DNA from: Pseudomonas lutea
Lineage (GTDB): Bacteria > Pseudomonadota > Gammaproteobacteria > Pseudomonadales > Pseudomonadaceae
Reading direction: 5' to 3'
Assembly (NCBI RefSeq): GCF_000759445.1
Contig: NZ_JRMB01000001.1
Location: forward strand, 2,480,001 to 2,544,000
Length of the DNA stretch: 64,000 nucleotides
Shown here: piece after piece, positions 56,969 through 64,000 of the stretch
Layout: each line of letters starts with the position of its first letter
How positions within the stretch are numbered: position 1 is the stretch's first letter
The notes under the pieces: generated by a model
Told to the model about the DNA's origin: nothing
What the model saw: only the letters and a program-made list of their open reading frames with translations
The model's database searches: none
Program-made: the position numbers and the translations under genes

Positions 56969-58015
56969 ATGTCCGAACGCCTGACCCTTCTGCGCCCCGA
57001 CGACTGGCATATCCATCTTCGAGATGGCGCTGTTTTGCCTCACACCGTCGCGGACGTAGCGCGCACTTTTGGCCGCGCGATCATCATGCCGAACCTGGTG
57101 CCCCCGGTACGCAACGCAGAGCAAGCGGATGCCTATCGCCAGCGTATCCTTGCCGCTCGCCCGCAAGGCAGCCGCTTCGAGCCACTGATGGTGCTTTACC
57201 TGACCGACCTGACGCAGCCCGAAGAAATTCATGCCGCCAAGGCCAGCGGGTTTGTGTATGCCGCCAAGCTGTATCCGGCAGGCGCTACCACCAACTCCGA
57301 TTCCGGGGTGACCAGCGTCGGCAAGATCTTCCCGGTCCTGGAAGCCATGGCTGAAGCCGGCTTGCCGCTGCTCATTCACGGTGAGGTCACCCGCGGTGAC
57401 ATCGACGTGTTCGACCGCGAAAAGATTTTCATCGATGAGCACATGCGTCGTGTCGTCGAGCGTTTTCCGACGTTGAAAGTGGTGTTCGAACACATCACCA
57501 CCGCTGACGCCGTGCAGTTCGTTAATGAGGCGTCGGCTAATGTGGGCGCTACCATTACAGCCCATCATTTGCTGTACAACCGTAACCACATGCTGGTGGG
57601 CGGGATTCGACCGCACTTCTACTGCCTGCCGATTCTCAAGCGCAACACTCATCAGGTTGCCCTGCTCGATGCTGCCACCAGCGGCAGCAGCAAGTTCTTC
57701 CTGGGGACCGATTCCGCACCGCATGCGCAGCACGCCAAAGAAGCGGCCTGCGGCTGCGCCGGCTGTTACACCGCGTATGCCGCCATCGAGCTCTACGCCG
57801 AGGCGTTCGAGTCGCGCAATGCGCTGGACAAGCTCGAAGGTTTCGCCAGTCTGCACGGCCCGGCTTTCTATGGCCTGCCGACCAACACCGACACCATTAC
57901 CCTGGTTCGTGACGAGTGGACGGCACCCGCCAGCCTGCCGTTTGGCGAGCTTTCCGTTATCCCGCTGCGCGCCGGTGAAACACTGCGCTGGCGTCTGCTG
58001 GAGGAACACGCGTGA
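56969..58015 (+). CDS. pyrC: Dihydroorotase (class II)
   Basis: A 348-residue zinc amidohydrolase of pyrimidine synthesis. The metal site HxH is in [10 protein letters not shown], the bridging carboxylated Lys in [18 protein letters not shown], the further ligands in LLIHGEVTR and [10 protein letters not shown], and the last Asp in LGTDSAPH. The ATG at 56969 is the family start. It is divergent from motY and overlaps rnt by 4 bp. Confidence 0.96.
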   Translation: MSERLTLLRPDDWHIHLRDGAVLPHTVADVARTFGRAIIMPNLVPPVRNAEQADAYRQRILAARPQGSRFEPLMVLYLTDLTQPEEIHAAKASGFVYAAKLYPAGATTNSDSGVTSVGKIFPVLEAMAEAGLPLLIHGEVTRGDIDVFDREKIFIDEHMRRVVERFPTLKVVFEHITTADAVQFVNEASANVGATITAHHLLYNRNHMLVGGIRPHFYCLPILKRNTHQVALLDAATSGSSKFFLGTDSAPHAQHAKEAACGCAGCYTAYAAIELYAEAFESRNALDKLEGFASLHGPAFYGLPTNTDTITLVRDEWTAPASLPFGELSVIPLRAGETLRWRLLEEHA

Positions 58016-58689
58016 GTGAAGAACATTACGAAGACGAGCAGGAAGGCTCCGGCGGCGGTACAGGCTCCCGGCACCCTATGGCGGCCCGCTTCCGCGGCTA
58101 CCTGCCTGTTGTAGTCGACGTTGAAACAGGCGGTTTCAACTGCGCCACCGACGCGTTGCTCGAAATCGCTGCTACGACGATCGGCATGGACGAGAAAGGC
58201 TTTGTGTTCCCGGACCATACCTATTTTTTCCGCGTAGAGCCTTTTGTAGGCGCCAACATCGAAGCGGCGGCTCTTGAGTTCACCGGCATCAAGCTGGATC
58301 ACCCGCTGCGCATGGCGGTGAGTGAAGAAACGGCGCTGACGGATATCTTTCGTGGCATCCGCAAGGCGCTGAAGGCTAACGGTTGCAAGCGCGCGATTCT
58401 GGTCGGTCACAATGCCAGCTTCGATCTGGGCTTTCTCAACGCAGCGGTTGCGCGGCTGGACATGAAGCGTAATCCGTTTCACCCGTTCTCCAGCTTCGAC
58501 ACAGCTACTCTGGCGGGCCTGGCGTATGGCCAGACTGTCCTGGCAAAAGCGTGCCAGTCGGCAGACATCGACTTCGACGGCCGGGAAGCGCATTCCGCCC
58601 GGTATGACACAGAGAAGACCGCCGAACTGTTCTGCGGCATCGTCAACCGCTGGAAAGAAATGGGCGGCTGGCACGACTTCAACGACTGA
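58012..58689 (+). CDS. rnt: Ribonuclease T
   Basis: A 225-residue DEDD-type 3'-5' exoribonuclease that matures tRNA and 5S/23S rRNA ends. The catalytic residues are in [11 protein letters not shown] (D, E), [12 protein letters not shown] (D) and [13 protein letters not shown] (H, D). It begins with GTG inside the GTGA overlap with the pyrC stop. An N-terminal acidic/Gly-rich extension (residues 1-24) precedes the conserved core. Confidence 0.95.
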   Translation: MSEEHYEDEQEGSGGGTGSRHPMAARFRGYLPVVVDVETGGFNCATDALLEIAATTIGMDEKGFVFPDHTYFFRVEPFVGANIEAAALEFTGIKLDHPLRMAVSEETALTDIFRGIRKALKANGCKRAILVGHNASFDLGFLNAAVARLDMKRNPFHPFSSFDTATLAGLAYGQTVLAKACQSADIDFDGREAHSARYDTEKTAELFCGIVNRWKEMGGWHDFND

Positions 58690-58718
58690 GTCGATGTCGC
58701 TGTGCAATGAATGAATGA

Positions 58719-58744
58719 ACCGGCCTAAGTGGCCGGTTTTTTTA
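58719..58744 (+). terminator. Rho-independent terminator after rnt
   Basis: Stem AACCGGCC / GGCCGGTT, loop TAAGT, then a T run. It ends the pyrC-rnt operon. Confidence 0.9.
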
Positions 58745-58803
58745 TGGGACGGAGATCGAAAGGCAGTGATCGGCTCAAACTCCGTCAGTGCCCGGACCGG
58801 CCC

Positions 58804-58964
58804 CTTCCCGGCTAAAGCCGGTCCCACTAAAAGCAGCGCGTGCATTCAGCGAGACCGGCTACGGGTGACGCGGAGCGTCACAGGATGCATGCCCACGCAG
58901 AGCGCGGGAACGATCAAACGACGTTCAGCGTCCCGACTGGCCCTTCCCGGCTGAAGCCGGTCCC
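58804..58964. repeat. Two same-orientation REPs flanking the 49-bp module
   Basis: CTTCCCGGCTAAAGCCGGTC at 58804 and CTTCCCGGCTGAAGCCGGTC at 58942. Both face the REP at 58993 that opens repeat core C. Confidence 0.82.
58867..58915 (+). repeat. 49-bp hairpin module, copy C
   Basis: GACGCGGAGCGTC palindrome, AGGATGCAT, then CCCACGCAGAGCGCGGG and AACGATC. Same orientation and relative order to the core as in copies A and B. Confidence 0.85.
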
Positions 58965-58992
58965 ACTAAAAAGCACGTCGCGTATAACCCGT

Positions 58993-59343
58993 GGGACCGG
59001 CTTCAGCCGGGAAGCTCTTGTACTGCTTCTGATCTGCTCTTGATCTGCTCTTGATCTCCTCTTGATCCGCTCTTGATCTTCTTACGCAAAAGGCTCAGTC
59101 ACCGCAGAACGCGACTTGGGTGCAGGCTGAACGCAGTTCTCGCGGAGTGGGTCGAGCCGCATGGATGCGGCGAGAGCGCCGTCAGGACATGGATGTCCGT
59201 TCGGCGCGGGCCCACGGAGCGAGACCGAAGTGAAGGAACCCTGACGAAGGAAGGGCCCAACCGGGAGCAGGCACCCTTGGTTACTTGGGGTGCTTTTCCA
59301 AGTAACTCGCCGAAGGCGAAACAGTTCTGCCGTTAGGCAGAAC
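58993..59343 (+). repeat. Composite repeat core, copy C
   Basis: REP GGGACCGGCTTCAGCCGGGA, then five GATC units with an exact 11-bp period (59031, 59042, 59053, 59064, 59075). The conserved block starts CGCGACTTGGGTGCAGGCTG. Hairpins follow at 59156-59171 (GCCGCAT/ATGCGGC), 59176-59207 (GCGCCG outer, GGACAT inner) and about 59239-59254 (CCCT/AGGG). The GTTACTTGG/CCAAGTAAC stem, TCGCC/GGCGA and a terminal TTCTGCC/GGCAGAA stem (59322-59343) close it. It lies just upstream of the bfd promoter. Confidence 0.88.
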
Positions 59344-59400
59344 TCCTCACTGCCGCAGCCGACCACTCATCGGCCGTCACATGAACAACGCTGAGTAGTT

Positions 59401-59429
59401 TTGACAAGCATTCTCATTAACATTAGTAT
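59401..59429 (+). promoter_or_regulatory. bfd promoter with overlapping Fur-box-like sequence
   Basis: TTGACA (59401-59406), a 17-bp spacer and TAGTAT (59424-59429) form a good sigma-70 promoter. Between and over these, CATTCT-CATTAA-CATTAG gives three ATT-type hexamers as in Fur boxes. Iron repression of bfd is expected from known Pseudomonas biology. Confidence 0.75.
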
Positions 59430-59430
59430 C

Positions 59431-59461
59431 CGTCGCATTGAGCCAATCACTCAGCGACGGT
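59431..59461 (+). promoter_or_regulatory. Hairpin in the bfd 5' leader
   Basis: CCGTCGC-A-TTGAG pairs with CTCA-GCGACGG, ending 8 bases before the bfd start codon. The usual Shine-Dalgarno is absent, so the stem may influence translation. Confidence 0.5.
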
Positions 59462-59468
59462 TTCTTAT

Positions 59469-59687
59469 ATGTATGTTTGCCTCTGCCAAGGTGTGACCGA
59501 CGGACAAATCCGTGAAGCAATCATGGACGGATGCTGCAGCTATCGTGACGTTCGCGAGACCCTGGGTGTCGCCAGTAAATGCGGGAAATGCGCCTGCCTG
59601 GCGAAAGAAGTCGTCCGGGAAACCCTGACCGAGCTGCAAAGCAGTCACGCTCACCTTGCCTATCCCGCAGAATTTTCAGCCGCTTGA
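59469..59687 (+). CDS. bfd: Bacterioferritin-associated ferredoxin
   Basis: A 72-residue 2Fe-2S ferredoxin. The four cluster cysteines are C4 and C6 (MYVCLCQGV) and C38 and C41 (KCGKCACLAKE). It binds bacterioferritin and reduces its heme to release stored iron. It lies just upstream of bfr, with its own terminator between, and is probably made under iron limitation while bfr is made under iron excess. Confidence 0.95.
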   Translation: MYVCLCQGVTDGQIREAIMDGCCSYRDVRETLGVASKCGKCACLAKEVVRETLTELQSSHAHLAYPAEFSAA

Positions 59688-59703
59688 TCCAAGAGTTTTC
59701 TAC

Positions 59704-59730
59704 AAAACCGGACCCTGTCCGGTTTTTTTA
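59704..59730 (+). terminator. Rho-independent terminator after bfd
   Basis: Stem AAACCGGAC / GTCCGGTTT with a CCT loop and a T run. It separates bfd from bfr. Confidence 0.9.
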
Positions 59731-59887
59731 TGCCTTTAATTCAATTGCTTAGCGACAAGATGCGGAACACAAACATTCTTATTCCTATTTATTTTCACTT
59801 ATTATTCAATAACTTAGGTTTGACAGACTTATAGACGGGGCTCAGACTTGCCGTCTGTATTACCTATACCTTCGACAGGACCCGATC

Positions 59888-60364
59888 ATGAAAGGCGACA
59901 TCACAGTCATCCAGCATCTCAACAAGATCCTCGGTAACGAGCTGGTCGCGATCAATCAGTACTTCCTGCATGCACGCATGTACGAAGACTGGGGCCTGAA
60001 CAAGCTGGGCAAGCACGAGTACCACGAATCCATCGACGAAATGAAACACGCTGACAAGCTGATCAAGCGCATCCTGTTCCTGGAAGGCCTGCCCAACCTG
60101 CAAGACCTGGGCAAGATCCTGATCGGCGAGCACACCAAAGAGATGCTGGAGTGCGACCTGCGGATCGAGCGCAAGGGTCATGCTGACTTGAAGGCCGCTA
60201 TCGCGCATTGCGAAACCGTGGGCGACTTCGGCAGCCGCGAGATGCTGGAAGATATCCTCGAATCCGAGGAAGAGCACATCGACTGGCTCGAAACCCAGCT
60301 GGGTTTGATCGACAAGGTCGGCATCGAAAATTACCTGCAGTCGCAGATGGGCGAGGAAGGCTGA
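59888..60364 (+). CDS. bfr: Bacterioferritin (heme-containing)
   Basis: A 158-residue four-helix iron-storage subunit. Ferroxidase ligands are present: E18 in [23 protein letters not shown]51/H54 in IDEMKHAD, and the later E residues in [10 protein letters not shown] and [11 protein letters not shown]. Met52, the heme ligand, is present, so this is the heme-binding type. The upstream 157 bp are AT-rich and contain a TTGACA at 59820. Followed by a bidirectional terminator shared with grxD. Confidence 0.95.
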   Translation: MKGDITVIQHLNKILGNELVAINQYFLHARMYEDWGLNKLGKHEYHESIDEMKHADKLIKRILFLEGLPNLQDLGKILIGEHTKEMLECDLRIERKGHADLKAAIAHCETVGDFGSREMLEDILESEEEHIDWLETQLGLIDKVGIENYLQSQMGEEG

Positions 60365-60383
60365 TTTCAGCCCCTTACCCAAT

Positions 60384-60421
60384 AAAAAGCCCCGCTTCTC
60401 GGCAGAGAGCGGGGCTTTTTT
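60384..60421. terminator. Bidirectional terminator between bfr and grxD
   Basis: Stem AAAAAGCCCCGCT / AGCGGGGCTTTTT with T runs on both strands, between the converging genes. Confidence 0.92.
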
Positions 60422-60434
60422 ACGACTGCCCTAA

Positions 60435-60764
60435 TCAGGCAGTGGTGTTCTTCGCAACAGCGTCTTTCACCAGCTTCTGCAGCGAACCGTCAGCCTGCAT
60501 TTCAGTGATGATGTCGCTACCGCCGACCAGCTCACCGTCTACCCACAGTTGCGGGAAAGTCGGCCAGTTGGCGTACTTCGGCAGATTGGCGCGGATTTCC
60601 GGGTTCTGCAGGATATCGACGTATGCGAACTTTTCGCCGCACGCCATCAGCGCCTGAGAAGCCTTGGCCGAGAAGCCGCACTGCGGGGCATTCGGAGCGC
60701 CTTTCATGTAAAGCAGAACGGTGTTGCTGGCAATCTGATCTTTGATCGTTTCGATAATATCCAT
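60435..60764 (-). CDS. grxD: Monothiol glutaredoxin Grx4
   Basis: A 109-residue CGFS-type glutaredoxin that carries 2Fe-2S clusters. The active site is APQCGFSAKA (about residue 29-32), and the glutathione contacts are in WPTFPQLWVDGELVGGSDI. Its position beside bfr/bfd groups three iron genes. Confidence 0.95.
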   Translation of the reverse strand: MDIIETIKDQIASNTVLLYMKGAPNAPQCGFSAKASQALMACGEKFAYVDILQNPEIRANLPKYANWPTFPQLWVDGELVGGSDIITEMQADGSLQKLVKDAVAKNTTA

Positions 60765-60880
60765 GGAGCACCTCGGCTAAACTTTACGACTGTATATGTC
60801 GACACGGTGGCGCATTCTAAACGATTCCCCGGCATAACGCTCGGACCTGGCCATAATCGCCCTGACAAATATGATGGGCG

Positions 60881-62996
60881 TCATGCCGCTGCGACAGTGA
60901 CCGGGACGCCGTTCAGTACAGCGTTTCCCGAGACCGCATCCAGGGCTCGCTCGTCGGTCAGGTCATTGGCACTTTGCCCCGGCTGGGCAGCGGCGATGTC
61001 CATTTTCACCCCGGGACGGCCATGACCCCAGCCGTGAGGCAAGCTGACGACACCGCGCATCATCTCCGCGCTGCTCATTACCTGAACCTTAATCGCCCCC
61101 ACCCTTGAGCTGACTCTGGCTTGCTGTCCGTCGATCAAACCGCGACTTGCCATATCGTCAGGGTGCATCAGCAATTGATGCCGCGGCTTGCCTTTCACGA
61201 GACGATGATAATTGTGCATCCATGAATTGTTGCTGCGCACATGTCGCCGGCCAATGAGCACCAGCTCGTCGACCTTGGGCAACGGCTGCACAGCGAAACG
61301 GGCGAGATCGGCGAGGATCACGGGCGGTGCTGCCTGTATGCGCCCGTTGACGGTCTTGAGGCGTGCGGCGAGATTCGGTTTGAGCGCGCCGAGGTCCAGG
61401 CCGTGGGGGTGGTTCGCCAGTGTGGCAAGGGACAACTTCAGCGGCGACCCATCGCCGTAGAACCCGGCACGCAACCCCCTGTCCACCATCTGCGCCGGAG
61501 GTATCGTAGGCTTTAGCTCGCGCCCGGTGATGCGCGCGAACGCTTCGGCAAGTCCGACGAAAATCTCCCAGTCGTGCAGCGCACCCTGCGGCTTGGCGAG
61601 AATGGCGCGGTTGAAGCGGGTCACGTTGCGCACGGCGAACATGTTGAAGGTGGTGTCGTAGTGGTCGTTCTCAAGCGCCGACGTCGAGGGCAGGATGAGA
61701 TCCGCGTGTCGGGTGGTCTCGTTGATATACAAATCCACGCAAACCATGAATTCCAGCGACGCCAGCGCGGTATCAAGCTGACGGCCGTTGGGTGTCGACA
61801 GCACCGGGTTGCCGGCGACTGTAATCAGCGCCCTCACCTGCCCCTCGCCTGGCGTGAGCATTTCCTCGGCCAGCGCCGACACAGGGAGTTCGCCGCCATA
61901 CTCGGGCAGCTGCGAGACGCGGCTCTGCCAGCGGTTGAAACTGCCGCCGGAAGTGGAGGCCACCAGATCCAGCGCGGGTTCGGTGCACAGGGCACCACCA
62001 ACGCGATCGAGATTGCCGGTCACCAGGTTGATCAGTTGCACCAGCCAGTGGCACAGCGTGCCGAACGCCTGGGTGGAGATGCCCATGCGTCCGTAACACA
62101 CTGCGCGTTCAGCGGCTGCAAAGTCGCGCGCCACTTGCCGGATTTGCTCGGCGGGTACGCCGCAGCGTGGGCTCATGCTCTCTGCATTCATCGCGCCGAC
62201 AGCCTGGCGCACGATGTCCAGGCCATCGACGGGCAAGTGGCCTTCTCGGGTTAGGCGTTCGGCAAACAGGGTGTGCAACACGCCAAACAAAAACGCTGCG
62301 TCGCCGCCGGGGCGGATGAACAGGTGCTGATCGGCGATGGCTGCGGTCTCACTGCGGCGCGGATCAACAACCACCACCTTGCCGCCGCGCGCCTGGATTG
62401 CTTTGAGCCGTTTTTCAACGTCCGGGACAGTCATGATGCTGCCGTTGGATGCCAGCGGATTACCGCCAAGGATGAGCATGAAATCGGTATGGTCGATGTC
62501 GGCAATCGGCAATCGGCAATAGCAGGCCGTGGCCGTACATAAGGTGGCTGGTCAAGTGGTGGGGTAGTTGGTCCACGGAAGTGGCGGAGTATCGATTGCG
62601 CGTTTTCAGCAACCCGAGGAAATAGTTGCTGTGGGTCATTAGCCCATAGTTATGCACGCTGGGATTGCCCTGATACACCGCCACCGCGTTTTGGCCATGA
62701 AGCGCCTGAATCTCGGAAAGCCGCCGGGCGATCAGATCGAACGCGGCCTGCCATTCGATCGGTTCCCAGTCATTGCCGTTGCGCAGCATGGGCTGGCGAA
62801 GGCGGTCGGGGTCGTTCTGAATATCTTGCAGCGCTACGGCTTTGGGGCAGATGTGCCCGCGACTGAAGGTGTCCTGCGCATCGCCCTTGATCGAGGTGAT
62901 CAGGGTGGTGGCATCGTCTTGCACGGTGGTTTCGAGGGTGAGGCCGCAAATCGCCTCGCACAGATGGCAGGCACGGTGGTGGAGAGTCTTGGTCAT
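60881..62996 (-). pseudogene. Molybdopterin oxidoreductase, broken by a 7-bp tandem duplication
   Basis: Two frames together make one Mo-bisMGD enzyme of about 702 residues. The N-terminal part (62996 down) has the 4Fe-4S motif CHLCEAICGL and GHICPKAVAL, then YQGNPSVHNYG. It reads through LMYGHGLLLPIAD and then shifts. The C-terminal frame resumes IADIDHTDFMLILGGNPLAS and is complete to 60881, ending in the MopB C-terminal domain (HPDDMASRGLIDGQQARV). At 62499-62519 there are three TCGGCAA copies; with two, the frames join exactly (2109 bases, divisible by 3). It resembles formate-dehydrogenase-like or nitrate-reductase-like proteins of unknown substrate. Confidence 0.9.
62499..62519. repeat. 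7-bp tandem repeat x3 at the frameshift
   Basis: TCGGCAA three times in direct succession inside the oxidoreductase gene. Two copies would restore the frame. Confidence 0.92.
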
Positions 62997-63142
62997 CGCC
63001 AGTCTCGAGTTTTTATAGGGCGATCAGCGTGATCGCGGATACAAAACTATGAGACTCGTCATGCGGATGCGCCAGAGGTGTCACTGCCGTGAATCGAGCG
63101 GCATCAGGCGAGCCGATAGCCCGCCTGATTATGAAGCGTTAT

Positions 63143-63445
63143 TCAGGAAGCGGAGCCGCCGATAGGGGTGACCACTTTGCGCTGCATCTGTACCTCATGG
63201 ACTGTCTCGATCTGCTCTTGCGAGAGCTGGACCCCCGTGAGTTCGCCAATCAGCCGCCAATGCTCGTCAAGGCCGGCGCTGATGGTTGCCATGCGGTCGA
63301 TCATGCGGCGCCCCGCAGAACGTGTGACTTCATCTTCGCTGCGCATCAGTTCGAACGACATCGAGGTCATCGAAGCCGTGAGGTGCGTAAGGGTTCGAGC
63401 CGTAAGGCCGAGAAGTTCCGTCAATTGCTGCTCTTTTGAATCCAT
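63143..63445 (-). CDS. Small helical hypothetical protein
   Basis: A 100-residue protein: MDSKEQQLTELLGLTARTLT, then an almost entirely helical, Met-rich middle (ASMTSMSFELMRSEDEVTRS) and VQLSQEQIETVHEVQMQRKV near the end. It ends VVTPIGGSAS. It seems to be a conserved hypothetical protein; no family is recognised. The upstream CAAAAGAGGTGGGGA gives a good Shine-Dalgarno for the ATG at 63445. Confidence 0.6.
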   Translation of the reverse strand: MDSKEQQLTELLGLTARTLTHLTASMTSMSFELMRSEDEVTRSAGRRMIDRMATISAGLDEHWRLIGELTGVQLSQEQIETVHEVQMQRKVVTPIGGSAS

Positions 63446-63894
63446 TCCCCACCTCTTTTGGAGGACATAAGCGGCCTTTATAACCCACGCCGATGGTTTA
63501 GGAAACGTCCGGGTTTCCGCGGCGTGAAGCGTGTCGCATAAGGCTGCGCAGTGGTTTGCGACTATTACGGATCGGGCAGCAATCCCGACAGCGCCAATTG
63601 GCGTGAAGGAAGGCTGGCCGAGCAGGATACATGCGATGGCGAATGGCCGTCGATGACATGGAACTGTAGCACTTCGTTACATGAAAAGCGTCCTGAGAAC
63701 GCCGGTTTCAGGCTACCGAACGTCCGAACACTCAATTCCGTCCAGGCGCCCCTTGGCATCAGGCGACATTTTCTTATACCCTCGCGCCTTCCCTATTCGT
63801 CGCCCCGTGCGGCTTACGCCGCAGGTCTCGCCCGTTTTTCTGAAAAAACCCGGCTTTGAGGATCTGCGGTCTGTTGCAGACAAGGTAGTTAATA
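63446..63894. other. 449-bp intergenic region upstream of argF
   Basis: No gene, REP or clear promoter was recognised. AAAAAACCCGG at 63843 and a TCTGCGG/TTGCAGA half-stem near 63862-63879 are the only marked features. ArgR control of argF is expected in Pseudomonas, but I could not find a convincing ArgR site. Confidence 0.4.
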
Positions 63895-64000
63895 ATGAGC
63901 GCAAGGCACTTTCTCTCGATGATGGACTACACCCCCGCTGAGCTGGTCGGGGTGATTCGTCGCGGCGTTGAGCTGAAGGACCTGCGAAACCGAGGCGTTC
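63895..64000 (+). CDS. argF: Ornithine carbamoyltransferase (partial, runs off the window)
   Basis: The first 35 codons read [20 protein letters not shown] then [15 protein letters not shown], the typical N-terminus of anabolic ornithine carbamoyltransferase, which makes citrulline from ornithine. The position after the grxD region fits argF in Pseudomonas. The catalytic parts lie outside the window. Confidence 0.85.
   Translation, partial: MSARHFLSMMDYTPAELVGVIRRGVELKDLRNRGV

Noticed and set aside
63551..63620. Possible tRNA or tRNA remnant (the stretch reads like typical over-tRNA translations)
   Set aside because: No cloverleaf, T-loop consensus or acceptor stem could be built.

Overview
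The window is a core-genome segment of a Pseudomonas chromosome. Gene content and order support this: the block argG, motY, pyrC, rnt, bfd, bfr, grxD, argF is the arrangement known from Pseudomonas, as is metG beside apbC, and several short genes match families named after Pseudomonas proteins (PA3496-type, DUF2288, DUF1145). Base composition is GC-rich, and the intergenic gaps carry Pseudomonas-type REP/REPIN palindromes (TGTAGGAGCCGGCTTGCTGG, GACCGGCTTCAGCCGGGAAG and GTGGGAGTGAGCTTGCTCGC types). A syringae/fluorescens-type lineage is plausible, but I cannot name the species. No prophage, insertion sequence, rRNA, tRNA or CRISPR array was recognised.

Layout. 1-5.3 kb: the N-terminal part of an unknown minus-strand gene with an apparent frameshift, rapA, an MFS transporter and a DUF2288 gene. 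5.6-10.6 kb: the branched-chain amino acid ABC transporter (braC/livJ, livH, livM, livG, livF), with a terminator between the binding protein and the permeases. 11.2-16.2 kb: a LysR regulator divergent from an atypical short-chain dehydrogenase, a lipoprotein, a large FAD-dependent oxidoreductase and a SlyB-like lipoprotein. 16.4-27 kb: mostly minus strand, with pdxH, an unusual OmpA lipoprotein, a serine hydrolase, a secreted GH50/agarase-like glycosidase, dinG, a Gly-rich collagen-like secreted protein, a DUF1145 protein and a second OmpA lipoprotein; a CopD-like gene is on the plus strand. 27.2-30.5 kb: small genes, including YchJ, a His-rich SEC-C protein, a LEA-type lipoprotein and a YfcG-like glutathione transferase. 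31-33.5 kb: a QuiP-type acyl-homoserine-lactone acylase. 34.2-45 kb: the four-gene ligase-associated DNA repair set (exonuclease, ATP-dependent ligase, DEXH helicase, PdeM endonuclease), split in two by a complete basic-amino-acid ABC transporter operon. 45.1-52.6 kb: dcd, a cold-shock gene, apbC, metG, an orphan rsxB, nth, a PA3496-type gene and a NarL-family response regulator. 52.6-54.3 kb: a gene-poor, AT-richer stretch with a (TG)13 tract and an unrecognised putative double-HTH protein. 54.4-64 kb: argG, motY, pyrC-rnt, bfd, bfr, grxD, a molybdopterin oxidoreductase broken by a third copy of a 7-bp repeat, a small unknown gene, and the start of argF.

The most interesting non-coding signal is a composite intergenic repeat present three times (about 10.7-11.2, 33.5-34.1 and 58.9-59.3 kb). 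Each copy has, in the same order and orientation, a 49-bp hairpin module, a REP palindrome, a phased GATC tandem array (11, 11 or 18 bp period) and a core of about 250 bp with several hairpins. Two nested stems differ between copies by compensated base-pair changes, while the reading frame across the core is not kept. This points to selection on structure rather than on protein.
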